Assembly: GCF_013416775.1 (NCBI RefSeq)
Contig: NZ_SZVI01000001.1
Location: 434,001 to 498,000, forward strand
Length of the DNA: 64,000 nt
Origin: Rhodoferax sp. BLA1
GTDB lineage: Bacteria > Pseudomonadota > Gammaproteobacteria > Burkholderiales > Burkholderiaceae_C
Direction: 5' to 3'
A program made the translations under genes and the position numbers. Positions within the stretch are counted from its first letter, which is position 1. Each line of letters begins with the position of its first letter. The notes under the pieces are model-generated. The model worked only from the letters and a program-made list of their open reading frames with translations. It did not search any database and was not told where the DNA came from. This document shows, one piece after another, positions 1 to 7,690 of the stretch.

Positions 1-199
1 GCGTGGCGCGAAACAGCTCCACATACCACTTCAAAGGCAGCGCAAGCAACCGGGTCTTGGCCAGGCCACCGATGCCCGCGATCAGTCCGACCGCCATGCC
101 CAACACAATACACAGCAGGCTGTAGCCCACGGTGACCATCAGGCCATTGGCAAACAGCTGGCGGTATTGCCAGAGGTAGCCAAAGTTCCACTCGTACAT
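1..199 (-). CDS. Amino-acid ABC transporter permease, partial (C-terminus beyond left edge)
   Basis: Only the first 66 or so codons are present. The protein starts MYEWNFGYLWQYRQLF and runs into a hydrophobic segment (about residues 19-45) followed by a basic/polar turn, as in HisM/GlnP-type permeases of polar amino-acid importers. The ATG at 199 is preceded by AAGGAG at a good distance, which supports this start. It lies 49 bp downstream of the periplasmic binding protein gene on the same strand, so the two probably form one importer; the ATPase gene would lie further left. The family call rests on the short N-terminus plus context. Confidence 0.8.
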   Translation of the reverse strand, partial: MYEWNFGYLWQYRQLFANGLMVTVGYSLLCIVLGMAVGLIAGIGGLAKTRLLALPLKWYVELFRAT

Positions 200-248
200 G
201 CCCACTCCTTGGTTCAGCGCTGTCTCAAACTTGCCATCAGGTTGCGCC

Positions 249-1097
249 TCAGAAGCTCACGATGGCCGGAATCTCTTCACGTTTGATGTTCATGAGTTTG
301 TCCAGATTGCCCAACACGATGGGGTTGATGGCATCGGTGCGGCGCAGCTCGGCGATCCACTCGTCCACATAGGCGCGCCAGCGCTGGTCTGACTCCATAC
401 GCAGGCCCGCGTTGGTGGAGGTGCTTTTGATGGGCTCAGGCACCACCACCTGGCCAATACCCGGGTTCTTTTTGACAATACCGGCCGACAGCGTCACCAC
501 CAGCGGCTGCACATCGGCACGCCCGGTTTGCACTGCCAGCGTGGCATCGGCCGACTTCTCAAAACGCAGGATATTGGCCTTGGTGTACATCGTGGTCACC
601 AGGTTGTCGTAGGACGAGCCCACATCCACCGCAATGGTCACCGCCGGTGTGTCCATCTCGGCCCAGGTTTTGGGACTGAAGCCCTTTTTGGCGATCAGGC
701 TGTAGGCGTTGTTGAACAGCGGCTGCGAAAAAGCGATGACTTTTTCGCGCTGCGGCGTCGGGTTCAGGCCAAAAAAGATGTCGATCTTGTTGGACTGCAG
801 GTCCAGCACCGCGTTGCCCCAGGTGGTCTCGGAAATCTCCAGCTTGGCCCCTAATTTGGTCGCCAGGTTTTTGGCCAGGTCGATCATGATGCCGCTCCAC
901 TCCCCGGTGGCCAGGTCTTTCTGGTAGTTGGGGGCACCACCCGCCACCGCCGCGATGCGCAGGGTTTTGCTGTTGCTGATGCGATCCCAGGTGGACAAAT
1001 CGGCGCCCGCTTGCGCCCAGGCGGGGGCACTCAGTGCCGCCACAGTGAGTGCGGCGGCAGCCAGAACAAGTCGGCGGTGGGGGTGGGTTGTCATCAC
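249..1097 (-). CDS. Amino-acid ABC transporter substrate-binding protein (SBP_bac_3 family)
   Basis: The 282-residue protein has a Sec signal peptide (about residues 1-29, ending in APAWAQA) followed by a bilobal family-3 solute-binding domain. Typical features are the early LRIAAVAGGAPNYQK strand, GIMIDLAKNLATKLG, and a DIFFGLNPTPQREK segment. It would capture a polar amino acid or related amine in the periplasm and hand it to the permease that follows. It sits 37 bp after the FAD/BFD oxidoreductase gene, so transport and oxidation of the same compound are probably co-transcribed. The ligand cannot be read from the sequence; opines, D-amino acids and hydroxyproline isomers are possible because of the neighbouring dehydrogenase. 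Confidence 0.9.
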   Translation of the reverse strand: MMTTHPHRRLVLAAAALTVAALSAPAWAQAGADLSTWDRISNSKTLRIAAVAGGAPNYQKDLATGEWSGIMIDLAKNLATKLGAKLEISETTWGNAVLDLQSNKIDIFFGLNPTPQREKVIAFSQPLFNNAYSLIAKKGFSPKTWAEMDTPAVTIAVDVGSSYDNLVTTMYTKANILRFEKSADATLAVQTGRADVQPLVVTLSAGIVKKNPGIGQVVVPEPIKSTSTNAGLRMESDQRWRAYVDEWIAELRRTDAINPIVLGNLDKLMNIKREEIPAIVSF

Positions 1098-1134
1098 TTT
1101 TCTCCTTCAAAAAAAGGCAGCTCCGTGCCGGGGT

Positions 1135-2460
1135 TTAAACAGATTCGTTGTCGGTATAGGCCGCCAGTGCGGTCAAGGCCACCGGGCGCAGCGGCCAGCG
1201 TGGCACCTCACCGTTGAGCGCACCGGGCTCAAACAGCACACCGTGCTCCTGCGCCAAGGCGCTGACAGCGTGGGCGCAATACCGTCCCTGGCAGTTGCCC
1301 ATGCCAAACCGCCCGACCAAACGCAGCTCATGCGCAGACCCTGCCAGCTGCAGGCGTTCAAAATCAGCACGGCGCAAGCCCTCACAACGGCACACCACGG
1401 TGTTGGCCGTGGGCACGCTGGGTGGTGTCTGAAACAGCTGGGCCAGGGCGTTTTGCGTTCGCCGGGCAGAGGCGATGGCTTGGTCGAGTTGGGCGTTTTC
1501 TGCGCCAGGTTGGCCCAGGGAAAGCAGCACCTGCCAGGCAGCGCGGCGACCATCGTCCACCGCCGCGGCCGCACCCAGCACCTCGCGGCAGTCCCCGGCG
1601 TGCACGATACAGCCCGACTCGTTGTGGCCCGCCTTGGGCAAGCCGGTGGTATTGGGGCGAAGACCGTCGTGTAGGGCCAGCTGCTGCACCTGAAACTGGC
1701 GTCGAATGCCGCTGTTGTGTTGCCCGGTGACCCACAGCTGATCACCCTCTGAGGTGACCGACACCACCTGCCAGCCCATCAGGTAGGGAACACGGGCGCG
1801 CCACAGTTCACGGGCGTACAGCGCAGCTTCTTGCACATGGGGCCAGCTGCGCAGCGCCTGAATCACCGCGCGGCCCTGCCACCACATCGCGGCCAGCGGC
1901 TGGGCATGTTCCAGTACCGCCAAAGGTGGGTTACCCGCCGCAGCCAGTTGGGCCGCCAGCGCCAGCAGCAGCGGGCCACTGCCCGCCAGCACCACCGAGC
2001 CAGTTGGCACACGGCCCGTTTCCTTGAACTGCACCTGCATGCCACCCACCGTGACCACCCCCGGCAGCTCCCAGCCTTCACGCGGGGTCACCTGCTCAAC
2101 CGCGCCCACCGCCAGAATCACTGCCTTGGGCCGCACACTCTGCACCCGCCCCAGCGGCCGGTTGTCAATCAGAAACCGGCCATCGCGGTCTACACCGATC
2201 AGCACCGATTGCATCTGCTGGGTGATGTGTGCCCCCGCCTGCGCCACGGCTTGCATCAAGGCATCGCGTCGGCGGCGCTGGTGTTCTGGCATCACCCACT
2301 GGCTGAGGCCGGCACCCACATGGCGCCGAAAAATGGCCCCGCCAACCTGGTCGCGCTGCTCCACCAACAAACTGCTCACGCCGTGGCGCGCCAGTTCCGC
2401 GGCCGCAGACAGCCCCGCCGGGCCCGCCCCCACAATCAGGACATCGGGCAACTGGGTCAT
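1135..2460 (-). CDS. FAD-dependent oxidoreductase with C-terminal BFD-type [2Fe-2S] domain (HcnB/OoxA/LhpE-like subunit)
   Basis: The ATG at 2460 gives 441 residues and places the dinucleotide-binding motif VLIVGAGPAGLSAAAELA at the N-terminus; the longer upstream reading is the 2Fe-2S gene in another frame. The body is a pyridine-nucleotide-disulfide-type oxidoreductase. The C-terminus carries a bacterioferritin-associated-ferredoxin-like cluster motif, C357-x-C359 and C390-x4-C395. Start and stop codons overlap as ATGA with the small [2Fe-2S] gene, so the two are translationally coupled. This three-part architecture is known from HCN synthase (HcnABC), opine oxidases and D-hydroxyproline dehydrogenase (LhpBEF). 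Linkage to an amino-acid importer favours an amine-catabolic role over cyanide production, but that is inference. Confidence 0.85.
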   Translation of the reverse strand: MTQLPDVLIVGAGPAGLSAAAELARHGVSSLLVEQRDQVGGAIFRRHVGAGLSQWVMPEHQRRRRDALMQAVAQAGAHITQQMQSVLIGVDRDGRFLIDNRPLGRVQSVRPKAVILAVGAVEQVTPREGWELPGVVTVGGMQVQFKETGRVPTGSVVLAGSGPLLLALAAQLAAAGNPPLAVLEHAQPLAAMWWQGRAVIQALRSWPHVQEAALYARELWRARVPYLMGWQVVSVTSEGDQLWVTGQHNSGIRRQFQVQQLALHDGLRPNTTGLPKAGHNESGCIVHAGDCREVLGAAAAVDDGRRAAWQVLLSLGQPGAENAQLDQAIASARRTQNALAQLFQTPPSVPTANTVVCRCEGLRRADFERLQLAGSAHELRLVGRFGMGNCQGRYCAHAVSALAQEHGVLFEPGALNGEVPRWPLRPVALTALAAYTDNESV

Positions 2461-2753
2461 GACGTACCCCAAGGCGGGCTGCCCGCCTGCAAAGCGGGCG
2501 TCAGGCGCATACCCGGCTGCGCGGGCGTTAAACAAGCCTCCACCGGACTGCCACCGTCTACACACACCAAACAGGCCTGGCAGTTGCCAATACCGCAAAA
2601 ATAACGCCCCTGCAGACCCCCCACAGCCGCGCCCAGCCGAAACACCTCGCTACGCAGCAAGGCAGCAGCAATGCTTTCACCCGGGTCAAACGATATGACC
2701 AACTGGTTCCAGAAAAACGTAGAGGGCTGCGTGTTTTGCATTTTCATTTGCAC
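2457..2753 (-). CDS. (2Fe-2S)-binding small subunit of heteromeric amine/amino-acid dehydrogenase (HcnA-like)
   Basis: This 98-residue protein has one plant-type ferredoxin cluster: C53-x4-C58-x2-C61 and C74, in the context YFCGIGNCQAC. It lacks the rest of a full ferredoxin and matches the size of HcnA and the small subunits of opine oxidases. It is expected to relay electrons between the two flavin subunits encoded on either side. It overlaps the downstream flavoprotein gene by four bases (ATGA) and follows the upstream oxidase by 76 bp. ATG at 2753 is used; an internal ATG four codons later is also possible. Confidence 0.88.
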   Translation of the reverse strand: MQMKMQNTQPSTFFWNQLVISFDPGESIAAALLRSEVFRLGAAVGGLQGRYFCGIGNCQACLVCVDGGSPVEACLTPAQPGMRLTPALQAGSPPWGTS

Positions 2754-2829
2754 AAATGTATTTGCAAGGATAACAGCTTGTGCATGCCCGTCATCAGGCC
2801 AAACCCTTGGGTGGCGCCGGGGCGCCCGC

Positions 2830-4014
2830 TCAGCTCAGGTCGGCCAGGGGCAAATCACCAAAGCGACCAGGGTCCAAGGCCGAGACATCAAGCGCCCCCA
2901 CGTCTTCTTCGAGCACCATCCTGGCCAACGCCGACCCCATCACCGGCGCCAGGCAGATACCGTCACCCTCCATGCCGGTGGCGATGAAGAGACCAGCCAG
3001 CGTGGGATGCCGCCCGACAATCGGCAGACCATCCTGGGTACCAATGCGAATGCCGGCAAAGGTGCGGATCACCCGTCTTTGAGCCAGCGCGGGCACCACC
3101 GCCAAAGCCTCTCGCAACAGGCTGGAGACAGTGTGGATGTCGGTCTGACGGTCGGCAAACCCGGTCTCGCGGCTGCTGCCAATCAGAAACTGGCCGGTCT
3201 GCAGCGGGTCAATCACCAGGCTGGCGCTGCGCTGGCCCAGCACCATGCGCCGTTTCGCCGCCAGGTACCCGGCAGACATCAAAGGCCCGGGCAAAGCCGG
3301 GCCCGACAAGGATGCGCGGTCGGTCACGATGAGTTGCCCCTTGCGCGGGATCAACACCTTGTCCAAGCCCACCAAGGCCCCCGTGCCCAGGCCTGCAGCG
3401 GCCACCACCATATCGGCTACCAACGTGCCATTGGGTGTCACAACACCCACCACACGCTCACCCGACAGGAGCAGGCGTTGCACCGGGGTAAAACGGTGAA
3501 TGCTCGCGTTGGCCACTTGCAGCAAGCGATCCACCACGCGGTAACCCAGCGCATGCCCATCGTCAGGCACTTTCATGCCCGCCAGCACATGGCGCCCCAG
3601 GCCCGGCACCCGTTGCATCAGCTCGGCATGGGTCAGCGGCAAAATGCGTTCCCCCAGGTCCATCAAGTCGGCGCCCTGCTGGGCAATCACGGCCACTTCT
3701 TCGTCCGTTCGCGCAAACAAGTAGGTGGGACGGGTGTGGTAGATGTCGGTCAAGACACCCTGCTGCACCCACTGGTGATAGAGGGCACGCGACGCCTGAG
3801 CCAAGCTCATCATGGGGCCTGGGCGTTTGCTGGCCACCGACACCGCCCCATCCGACGCGCCCGAAGCCCCTGCTGCGGGGGTATGGGCATCCAGCACCGT
3901 GACCCATGCGCCAGAGCGGCTCAGGAAGAAGGCAATCGATGCGCCCACAATCCCCGCGCCGATGACGATGACATGCGGCGCACGCACAGAGCGGTGAACG
4001 TCAGCGTGAAACAA
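2830..4014 (-). CDS. FAD-dependent oxidase, DadA/glycine-oxidase fold (HcnC/OoxB/LhpB-like catalytic subunit)
   Basis: First gene of the minus-strand operon. The N-terminus has a Rossmann FAD motif (VIVIGAGIVGASIAFFLSRS, glycines 19, 21 and 24) and the chain has the length and C-terminal GDGICLAPVMGSALARM segment of the DAO family, which oxidises C-N bonds of D-amino acids, glycine, proline or opines. No ATG lies upstream of the Rossmann motif. The frame opens just after a stop near 4045, with a TTG at 4014 and a GTG at 3987 as candidate starts, so the exact start is uncertain. It would be the substrate-oxidising partner of the two downstream iron-sulfur subunits. Confidence 0.83.
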   Translation of the reverse strand: MFHADVHRSVRAPHVIVIGAGIVGASIAFFLSRSGAWVTVLDAHTPAAGASGASDGAVSVASKRPGPMMSLAQASRALYHQWVQQGVLTDIYHTRPTYLFARTDEEVAVIAQQGADLMDLGERILPLTHAELMQRVPGLGRHVLAGMKVPDDGHALGYRVVDRLLQVANASIHRFTPVQRLLLSGERVVGVVTPNGTLVADMVVAAAGLGTGALVGLDKVLIPRKGQLIVTDRASLSGPALPGPLMSAGYLAAKRRMVLGQRSASLVIDPLQTGQFLIGSSRETGFADRQTDIHTVSSLLREALAVVPALAQRRVIRTFAGIRIGTQDGLPIVGRHPTLAGLFIATGMEGDGICLAPVMGSALARMVLEEDVGALDVSALDPGRFGDLPLADLS

Positions 4015-4104
4015 AGTGTTTGAAACCCTTGGCCATGACCAAGCTTAACCGCTGACGCCGCAGCCCGCGCCAGGAAACAGGCATGCCCTGATATCCTGTG
4101 GCCC

Positions 4105-4518
4105 ATGAACAGCCTCTTTCACCTTGCCTTCAACGTCACCGACCTGGACCAGACGCGCGCCTTTTACGGTGGTGTGCTGGGTTGCCGCGAGGGCCGCAGC
4201 ACAAACACCTGGGTCGATTTCGACTTCTTTGGTCACCAGCTCTCGATGCATCTGGGTGAGCCGTTCAAAACAGCGGCCACGGGACATGTGGGGGACCACC
4301 TGGTGCCGATGCCGCACTTTGGTGTGATCCTGGCCTTGCCAGACTGGCAGGCGTTGGCCGAGCGGCTGCAGGCTGCCCAACTCGATTTCATCCTGGCGCC
4401 ACAGCTGCGTTTTGCTGGTCAACCGGGCGAGCAGTGGACCATGTTTTTCTGTGACCCGTTTGGCAACCCGATCGAGGTCAAGGGTTTTGCCGCGCTGGAC
4501 ACGGTCTACGCGGCATGA
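4105..4518 (+). CDS. VOC (glyoxalase/bleomycin-resistance/dioxygenase fold) family protein
   Basis: A single 137-residue vicinal-oxygen-chelate unit. It opens with FHLAFNVTDLDQTRAFYGGV and ends with the family signature FFCDPFGNPIEVKG. Candidate metal ligands are H6, H71 and E124. Members of this size act as dioxygenase-like or glyoxalase-like enzymes of many specificities, so no substrate is assigned. Its stop overlaps the start of the marC-family gene (ATGA), implying coupled translation. It is divergent from the amine-oxidation operon, with about 90 bp between them. Confidence 0.85.
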   Translation: MNSLFHLAFNVTDLDQTRAFYGGVLGCREGRSTNTWVDFDFFGHQLSMHLGEPFKTAATGHVGDHLVPMPHFGVILALPDWQALAERLQAAQLDFILAPQLRFAGQPGEQWTMFFCDPFGNPIEVKGFAALDTVYAA

Positions 4519-5117
4519 ACTACACCTTTGTCTCGGCCACCATCCTGCTGATCCTGATCACCGATCCGATCGGCAACATCCCGATATTTGCCAATGCACT
4601 GAAAAACGTCGCGCCCGAGCGCCGCGCACGGGTCATCCTGCGCGAGATCCTGATCGCCTTTGTGCTGCTGCTGAGTTTCATGTTTGTCGGCGACAGTTTT
4701 CTGCGGGTGATGAACCTCAGCGAGCTGTCCCTGCAGATTGGCGGCGGCGTGATCCTGTTCCTGATCGCGCTGCGCATGATTTTTCCGCCGCCCAAGGTGG
4801 AGGGCGCCGAGCCGATGGGGGAACCGCTGATCGTGCCGCTGGCGATCCCCGCCATCGCCGGGCCGTCGGCGCTGGCCACGGTGCTGCTGCTGGTGTCGCA
4901 GGCCCCCGAAAAACGCCTGGAGTGGATTGCCGCACTGTGTGTCACCATGACCGTGAGCGCGGTGGTGCTGGTGCTGGCCGAGCGCATCCAGCGGGTGGCG
5001 GGAGACCGCTTTGTGGTGGCGCTTGAACGCTTGATGGGCCTGGTGCTGGTGGCAGTGTCGATCGAGATGATGCTGCGTGGTGTACGCACCTTCGCCAAAC
5101 AGCTGGCAGGCGTCTGA
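4515..5117 (+). CDS. MarC family integral membrane protein (YhgN-like)
   Basis: 200 residues with six hydrophobic segments typical of the MarC/UPF0056 family. The N-terminal TILLILITDPIGNIPIF matches the family hallmark around the first membrane helix, and LAIPAIAGPSALATVLLL marks the fourth. The function of MarC proteins is unsettled; the old link to multiple antibiotic resistance has not held up. The start overlaps the VOC gene stop by four bases. Confidence 0.9.
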   Translation: MNYTFVSATILLILITDPIGNIPIFANALKNVAPERRARVILREILIAFVLLLSFMFVGDSFLRVMNLSELSLQIGGGVILFLIALRMIFPPPKVEGAEPMGEPLIVPLAIPAIAGPSALATVLLLVSQAPEKRLEWIAALCVTMTVSAVVLVLAERIQRVAGDRFVVALERLMGLVLVAVSIEMMLRGVRTFAKQLAGV

Positions 5118-5145
5118 CGCCCCACACGGATAAGCTCAGCGCATC

Positions 5146-6222
5146 ATGCCTGCCCGCTCTGCCATCCAACGCTGGTTGTTGCTGACAGCCGCTGTTGTGC
5201 TGGCCCATCTGGCGCTGATGGGTCTGGTCTCTGACACCCTGACACCACTGAACCAGGCAGCTCGCGCAGAAAGCACGTTTGTCACGCGCACGGTGACCGA
5301 GCCCCTATCCCTGCAGCCACTGGCCCCCACGCCAGTGGAGGCAAGCAAGGTCAAGCCCCAAGCCAAAGCCCGCGTGGCAGCCGTTCAACCCAAGCAACAG
5401 GTCGACACAAGCGCAGTCGTGTCGGACACCCGCAGCACTGACATATCGCCCGCCGAAGCGGTGGTGCCAGAGCCTCCGGTGGCAGCGGTTGAGCCCGAAC
5501 CTCCTGCGTCAGTGCCTGAAGCGAAGCCAACACCCGATATCACGCAGGCCCCAGCCGTCAAACCCCTACATGTCGATCCAGAGCGGCTGAGCGGATCCAA
5601 ACGGCTGACCTACACCCTGATGACCAGCAAATTCCCGTTCAGTCTGAATGCCGAGTTGCTGTGGCGCAACCTGGGCGACCACTACAGTGCGCGGCTGCGT
5701 TACAGCGCCTTTGGCCAGTCGCGCATGCAAACCAGCCAAGGGCAGATCACCAGCACCGGGCTGGCGCCAGACCGCTTTGCCGACAAATACCGCAGCGAAC
5801 TCGCCACACATTTCAACAGGGCACAAGGCACGATCAGCTTCAGCGCCAACACGCCGGATGCACCTTTGCTGGCTGGCGCGCAAGACCGACTGAGTGTGCT
5901 GGTGCAACTTGGCGCCCTGGTGGCCAGTGACCCGGCGCACTTTGAACCCGGCACCACCCTGAGCCTGCAGACCGCCGGACCACGCAATGCCATCGTCTGG
6001 CTGTTCACGGTGATGCCAGCCGAGGCACTCGAGCTGCCTGGGGGCCCGCTACAGACGGTGAAACTGGAGCGCCAACCGCGTGAGCTCTATGAGCAAAAGA
6101 TTGAGGTCTGGCTGGCACCCCAGCTGGACTACCTGCCCGCGCGTATCCGCGTCACCGACGCCAATGGCGAAAGCGCTGACCAGCAATGGCAGTCAACCGA
6201 GTTGGCGACTGAAGCCGACTGA
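5146..6222 (+). CDS. DUF3108 domain-containing envelope protein
   Basis: 358 residues. An N-terminal membrane anchor (about 10-30) is followed by a low-complexity stretch rich in P, A, V and E (about 55-145) that resembles periplasm-spanning linkers. The C-terminal DUF3108 domain (about 155-350) begins near RLTYTLMTSKFPF and includes alternating beta-strand patterns. The fold suggests an envelope or lipoprotein-like beta-rich domain, but no biochemical role is known to me. Start ATG at 5146 lies 28 bp after marC, so read-through from that gene is likely. Confidence 0.82.
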   Translation: MPARSAIQRWLLLTAAVVLAHLALMGLVSDTLTPLNQAARAESTFVTRTVTEPLSLQPLAPTPVEASKVKPQAKARVAAVQPKQQVDTSAVVSDTRSTDISPAEAVVPEPPVAAVEPEPPASVPEAKPTPDITQAPAVKPLHVDPERLSGSKRLTYTLMTSKFPFSLNAELLWRNLGDHYSARLRYSAFGQSRMQTSQGQITSTGLAPDRFADKYRSELATHFNRAQGTISFSANTPDAPLLAGAQDRLSVLVQLGALVASDPAHFEPGTTLSLQTAGPRNAIVWLFTVMPAEALELPGGPLQTVKLERQPRELYEQKIEVWLAPQLDYLPARIRVTDANGESADQQWQSTELATEAD

Positions 6223-6304
6223 TCTGGTGCGAATGCCCTGGGGCTTGAAAATCCGGGTTTGGCACCCAACTGCAGCAACAACTTGAATCAAGCATAATTT
6301 GTCC

Positions 6305-6613
6305 ATGCACACCCTATACGACTCTGACACCTTCTCTGTGACACACATGTTGGCCAATGCCGTGGCCGCTGACGTGCCAACAGACAGCTTGGGTGAAGGT
6401 GAGCAACTGCTGATCGTGCCAAGACTGGCGCGCCACGGTTTTGAGATCGTGGACAAACGCAACGGCAAAGAGGTGTACCTCGACGGCTCCTGGGCCGAGC
6501 TGTTTCAACAGCATATTTCAGCCTGGCAGCTCAAGACTCCGACCCAGGAAGAAGTCGAAGACACACTTGAGCAATACGCCGAGCTGGCACAAAACCCGGT
6601 CGTCTTACATTGA
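6305..6613 (+). CDS. DUF3567 family protein (small conserved betaproteobacterial protein)
   Basis: 102 residues beginning MHTLYDSDTFSVTHMLAN. The conserved core ARHGFEIVDKRNGKEVYLDG and the tail TPTQEEVEDTLEQY followed by AQNPVV match the DUF3567 family, which I know mainly from Burkholderiales. The upstream TTG gives only two more residues; ATG at 6305 fits the family start. No catalytic residues are evident and the function is unknown. Confidence 0.85.
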   Translation: MHTLYDSDTFSVTHMLANAVAADVPTDSLGEGEQLLIVPRLARHGFEIVDKRNGKEVYLDGSWAELFQQHISAWQLKTPTQEEVEDTLEQYAELAQNPVVLH

Positions 6614-6691
6614 GACATCCCTTGCCCGGCGCCCCGGTGTGGTCGCTGCTGGCAAATCGGGGCTGGTGATAACTTGTGATGCAGCCTTGGG

Positions 6692-6720
6692 GTGACTGAG
6701 GCAAACCGTTGGGCAGTCAC
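6692..6720 (+). other. Perfect 7-bp inverted repeat in the purU leader
   Basis: GTGACTG (6692-6698) and CAGTCAC (6714-6720) can form a stem with a 15-base loop, 30 bp before the purU start codon. No U-tract follows, so it is not an intrinsic terminator. It could be an operator or an mRNA structure controlling purU; it may equally be chance. Confidence 0.4.
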
Positions 6721-6750
6721 GTCTTGCTGGCCTGCGACAATATCGGCCCT

Positions 6751-7599
6751 ATGAACCCTGTTTACATCCTCACCCTCTCCTGCCCGGACCGCTTGGGTCT
6801 GGTGCACGCGGTCTCCGGCTTTTTGCTGGAACGCAGCGGCAACATCGAAGAAGCCGCCCAGTACAACGACCAGAGCACCGGTCTGTTTTTTATGCGGGTG
6901 CAGTTCGCCTGCGCCAAACACAGTTTTGAAGAACTCAAGACCCAACTGACAGATTTTGCGGCACCATTTGAGATGCAATGGCGATTACACGCGCAGGCCG
7001 AGCCGATGCGCACAGTGATCATGGTCAGCAAAGAAGGCCATTGCCTCAACGACCTGCTGTTTCGCTGGAAGAGTGGTCTGCTGCCACTGGACATTCGCGC
7101 CATCGTCTCCAACCACCGCGAGTTCTACCAGCTGGCGGCCAGTTACAACGTGCCGTTCCACCACCTGCCAGTCACCGCAGCCACCAAGGCACAGGTCGAG
7201 GCCAAGCAGCTGGAGATCATCCAGAACGAAGACGCCGAACTGGTGGTGCTGGCGCGTTACATGCAGATCCTCAGCAACGATCTGTGCCGCGCTTTGTCGG
7301 GCCGCGCGATCAACATCCATCACTCGTTCCTGCCCAGTTTCAAAGGTGCCAAACCCTACTACCAGGCGCATGACCGCGGTGTGAAACTGATTGGCGCCAC
7401 CGCCCACTACGTGACTGCGGACCTGGACGAAGGCCCGATCATCGAACAAGACGTGGCTCGTGTTGACCACAGCAAAACCGTGGAAGATTTGACAGCATTA
7501 GGCCGCGACACCGAAAGCCAGGTGCTGGCCCGCGCCGTCAAATGGCACAGCGAACACCGTGTGCTGCTCAACGGCCACAAAACGGTAATTTTCAAATAA
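6751..7599 (+). CDS. purU: Formyltetrahydrofolate deformylase
   Basis: ATG at 6751 gives 282 residues, the usual PurU length. The N-terminal ACT domain (about 1-75) starts MNPVYILTLSCPDRLGLVHA. The C-terminal formyl-transferase domain (about 85-280) contains the NIHHSFLPSFKGA and GATAHYVTADLDEGPII motifs with the catalytic Asn, His and Asp of the GART family. It hydrolyses 10-formyl-THF to THF and formate, balancing the one-carbon pool; the ACT domain binds glycine/methionine in characterised enzymes. An inverted repeat lies just upstream. Confidence 0.95.
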   Translation: MNPVYILTLSCPDRLGLVHAVSGFLLERSGNIEEAAQYNDQSTGLFFMRVQFACAKHSFEELKTQLTDFAAPFEMQWRLHAQAEPMRTVIMVSKEGHCLNDLLFRWKSGLLPLDIRAIVSNHREFYQLAASYNVPFHHLPVTAATKAQVEAKQLEIIQNEDAELVVLARYMQILSNDLCRALSGRAINIHHSFLPSFKGAKPYYQAHDRGVKLIGATAHYVTADLDEGPIIEQDVARVDHSKTVEDLTALGRDTESQVLARAVKWHSEHRVLLNGHKTVIFK

Positions 7600-7690
7600 C
7601 AGTAGGCTGAGGTGAAGGCCTGCGCCTTGGCGCCAAGCCTGTTTCACGCAACTGTCATGGCGGGCCGCCATAGTGGTGTTTTCATCAACG

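Noticed and set aside
2671..4023. 450-codon plus-strand frame opposite the FAD oxidase
   Set aside because: The minus strand encodes a clear Rossmann flavoprotein; the plus frame is low-complexity H/R/Q-rich.
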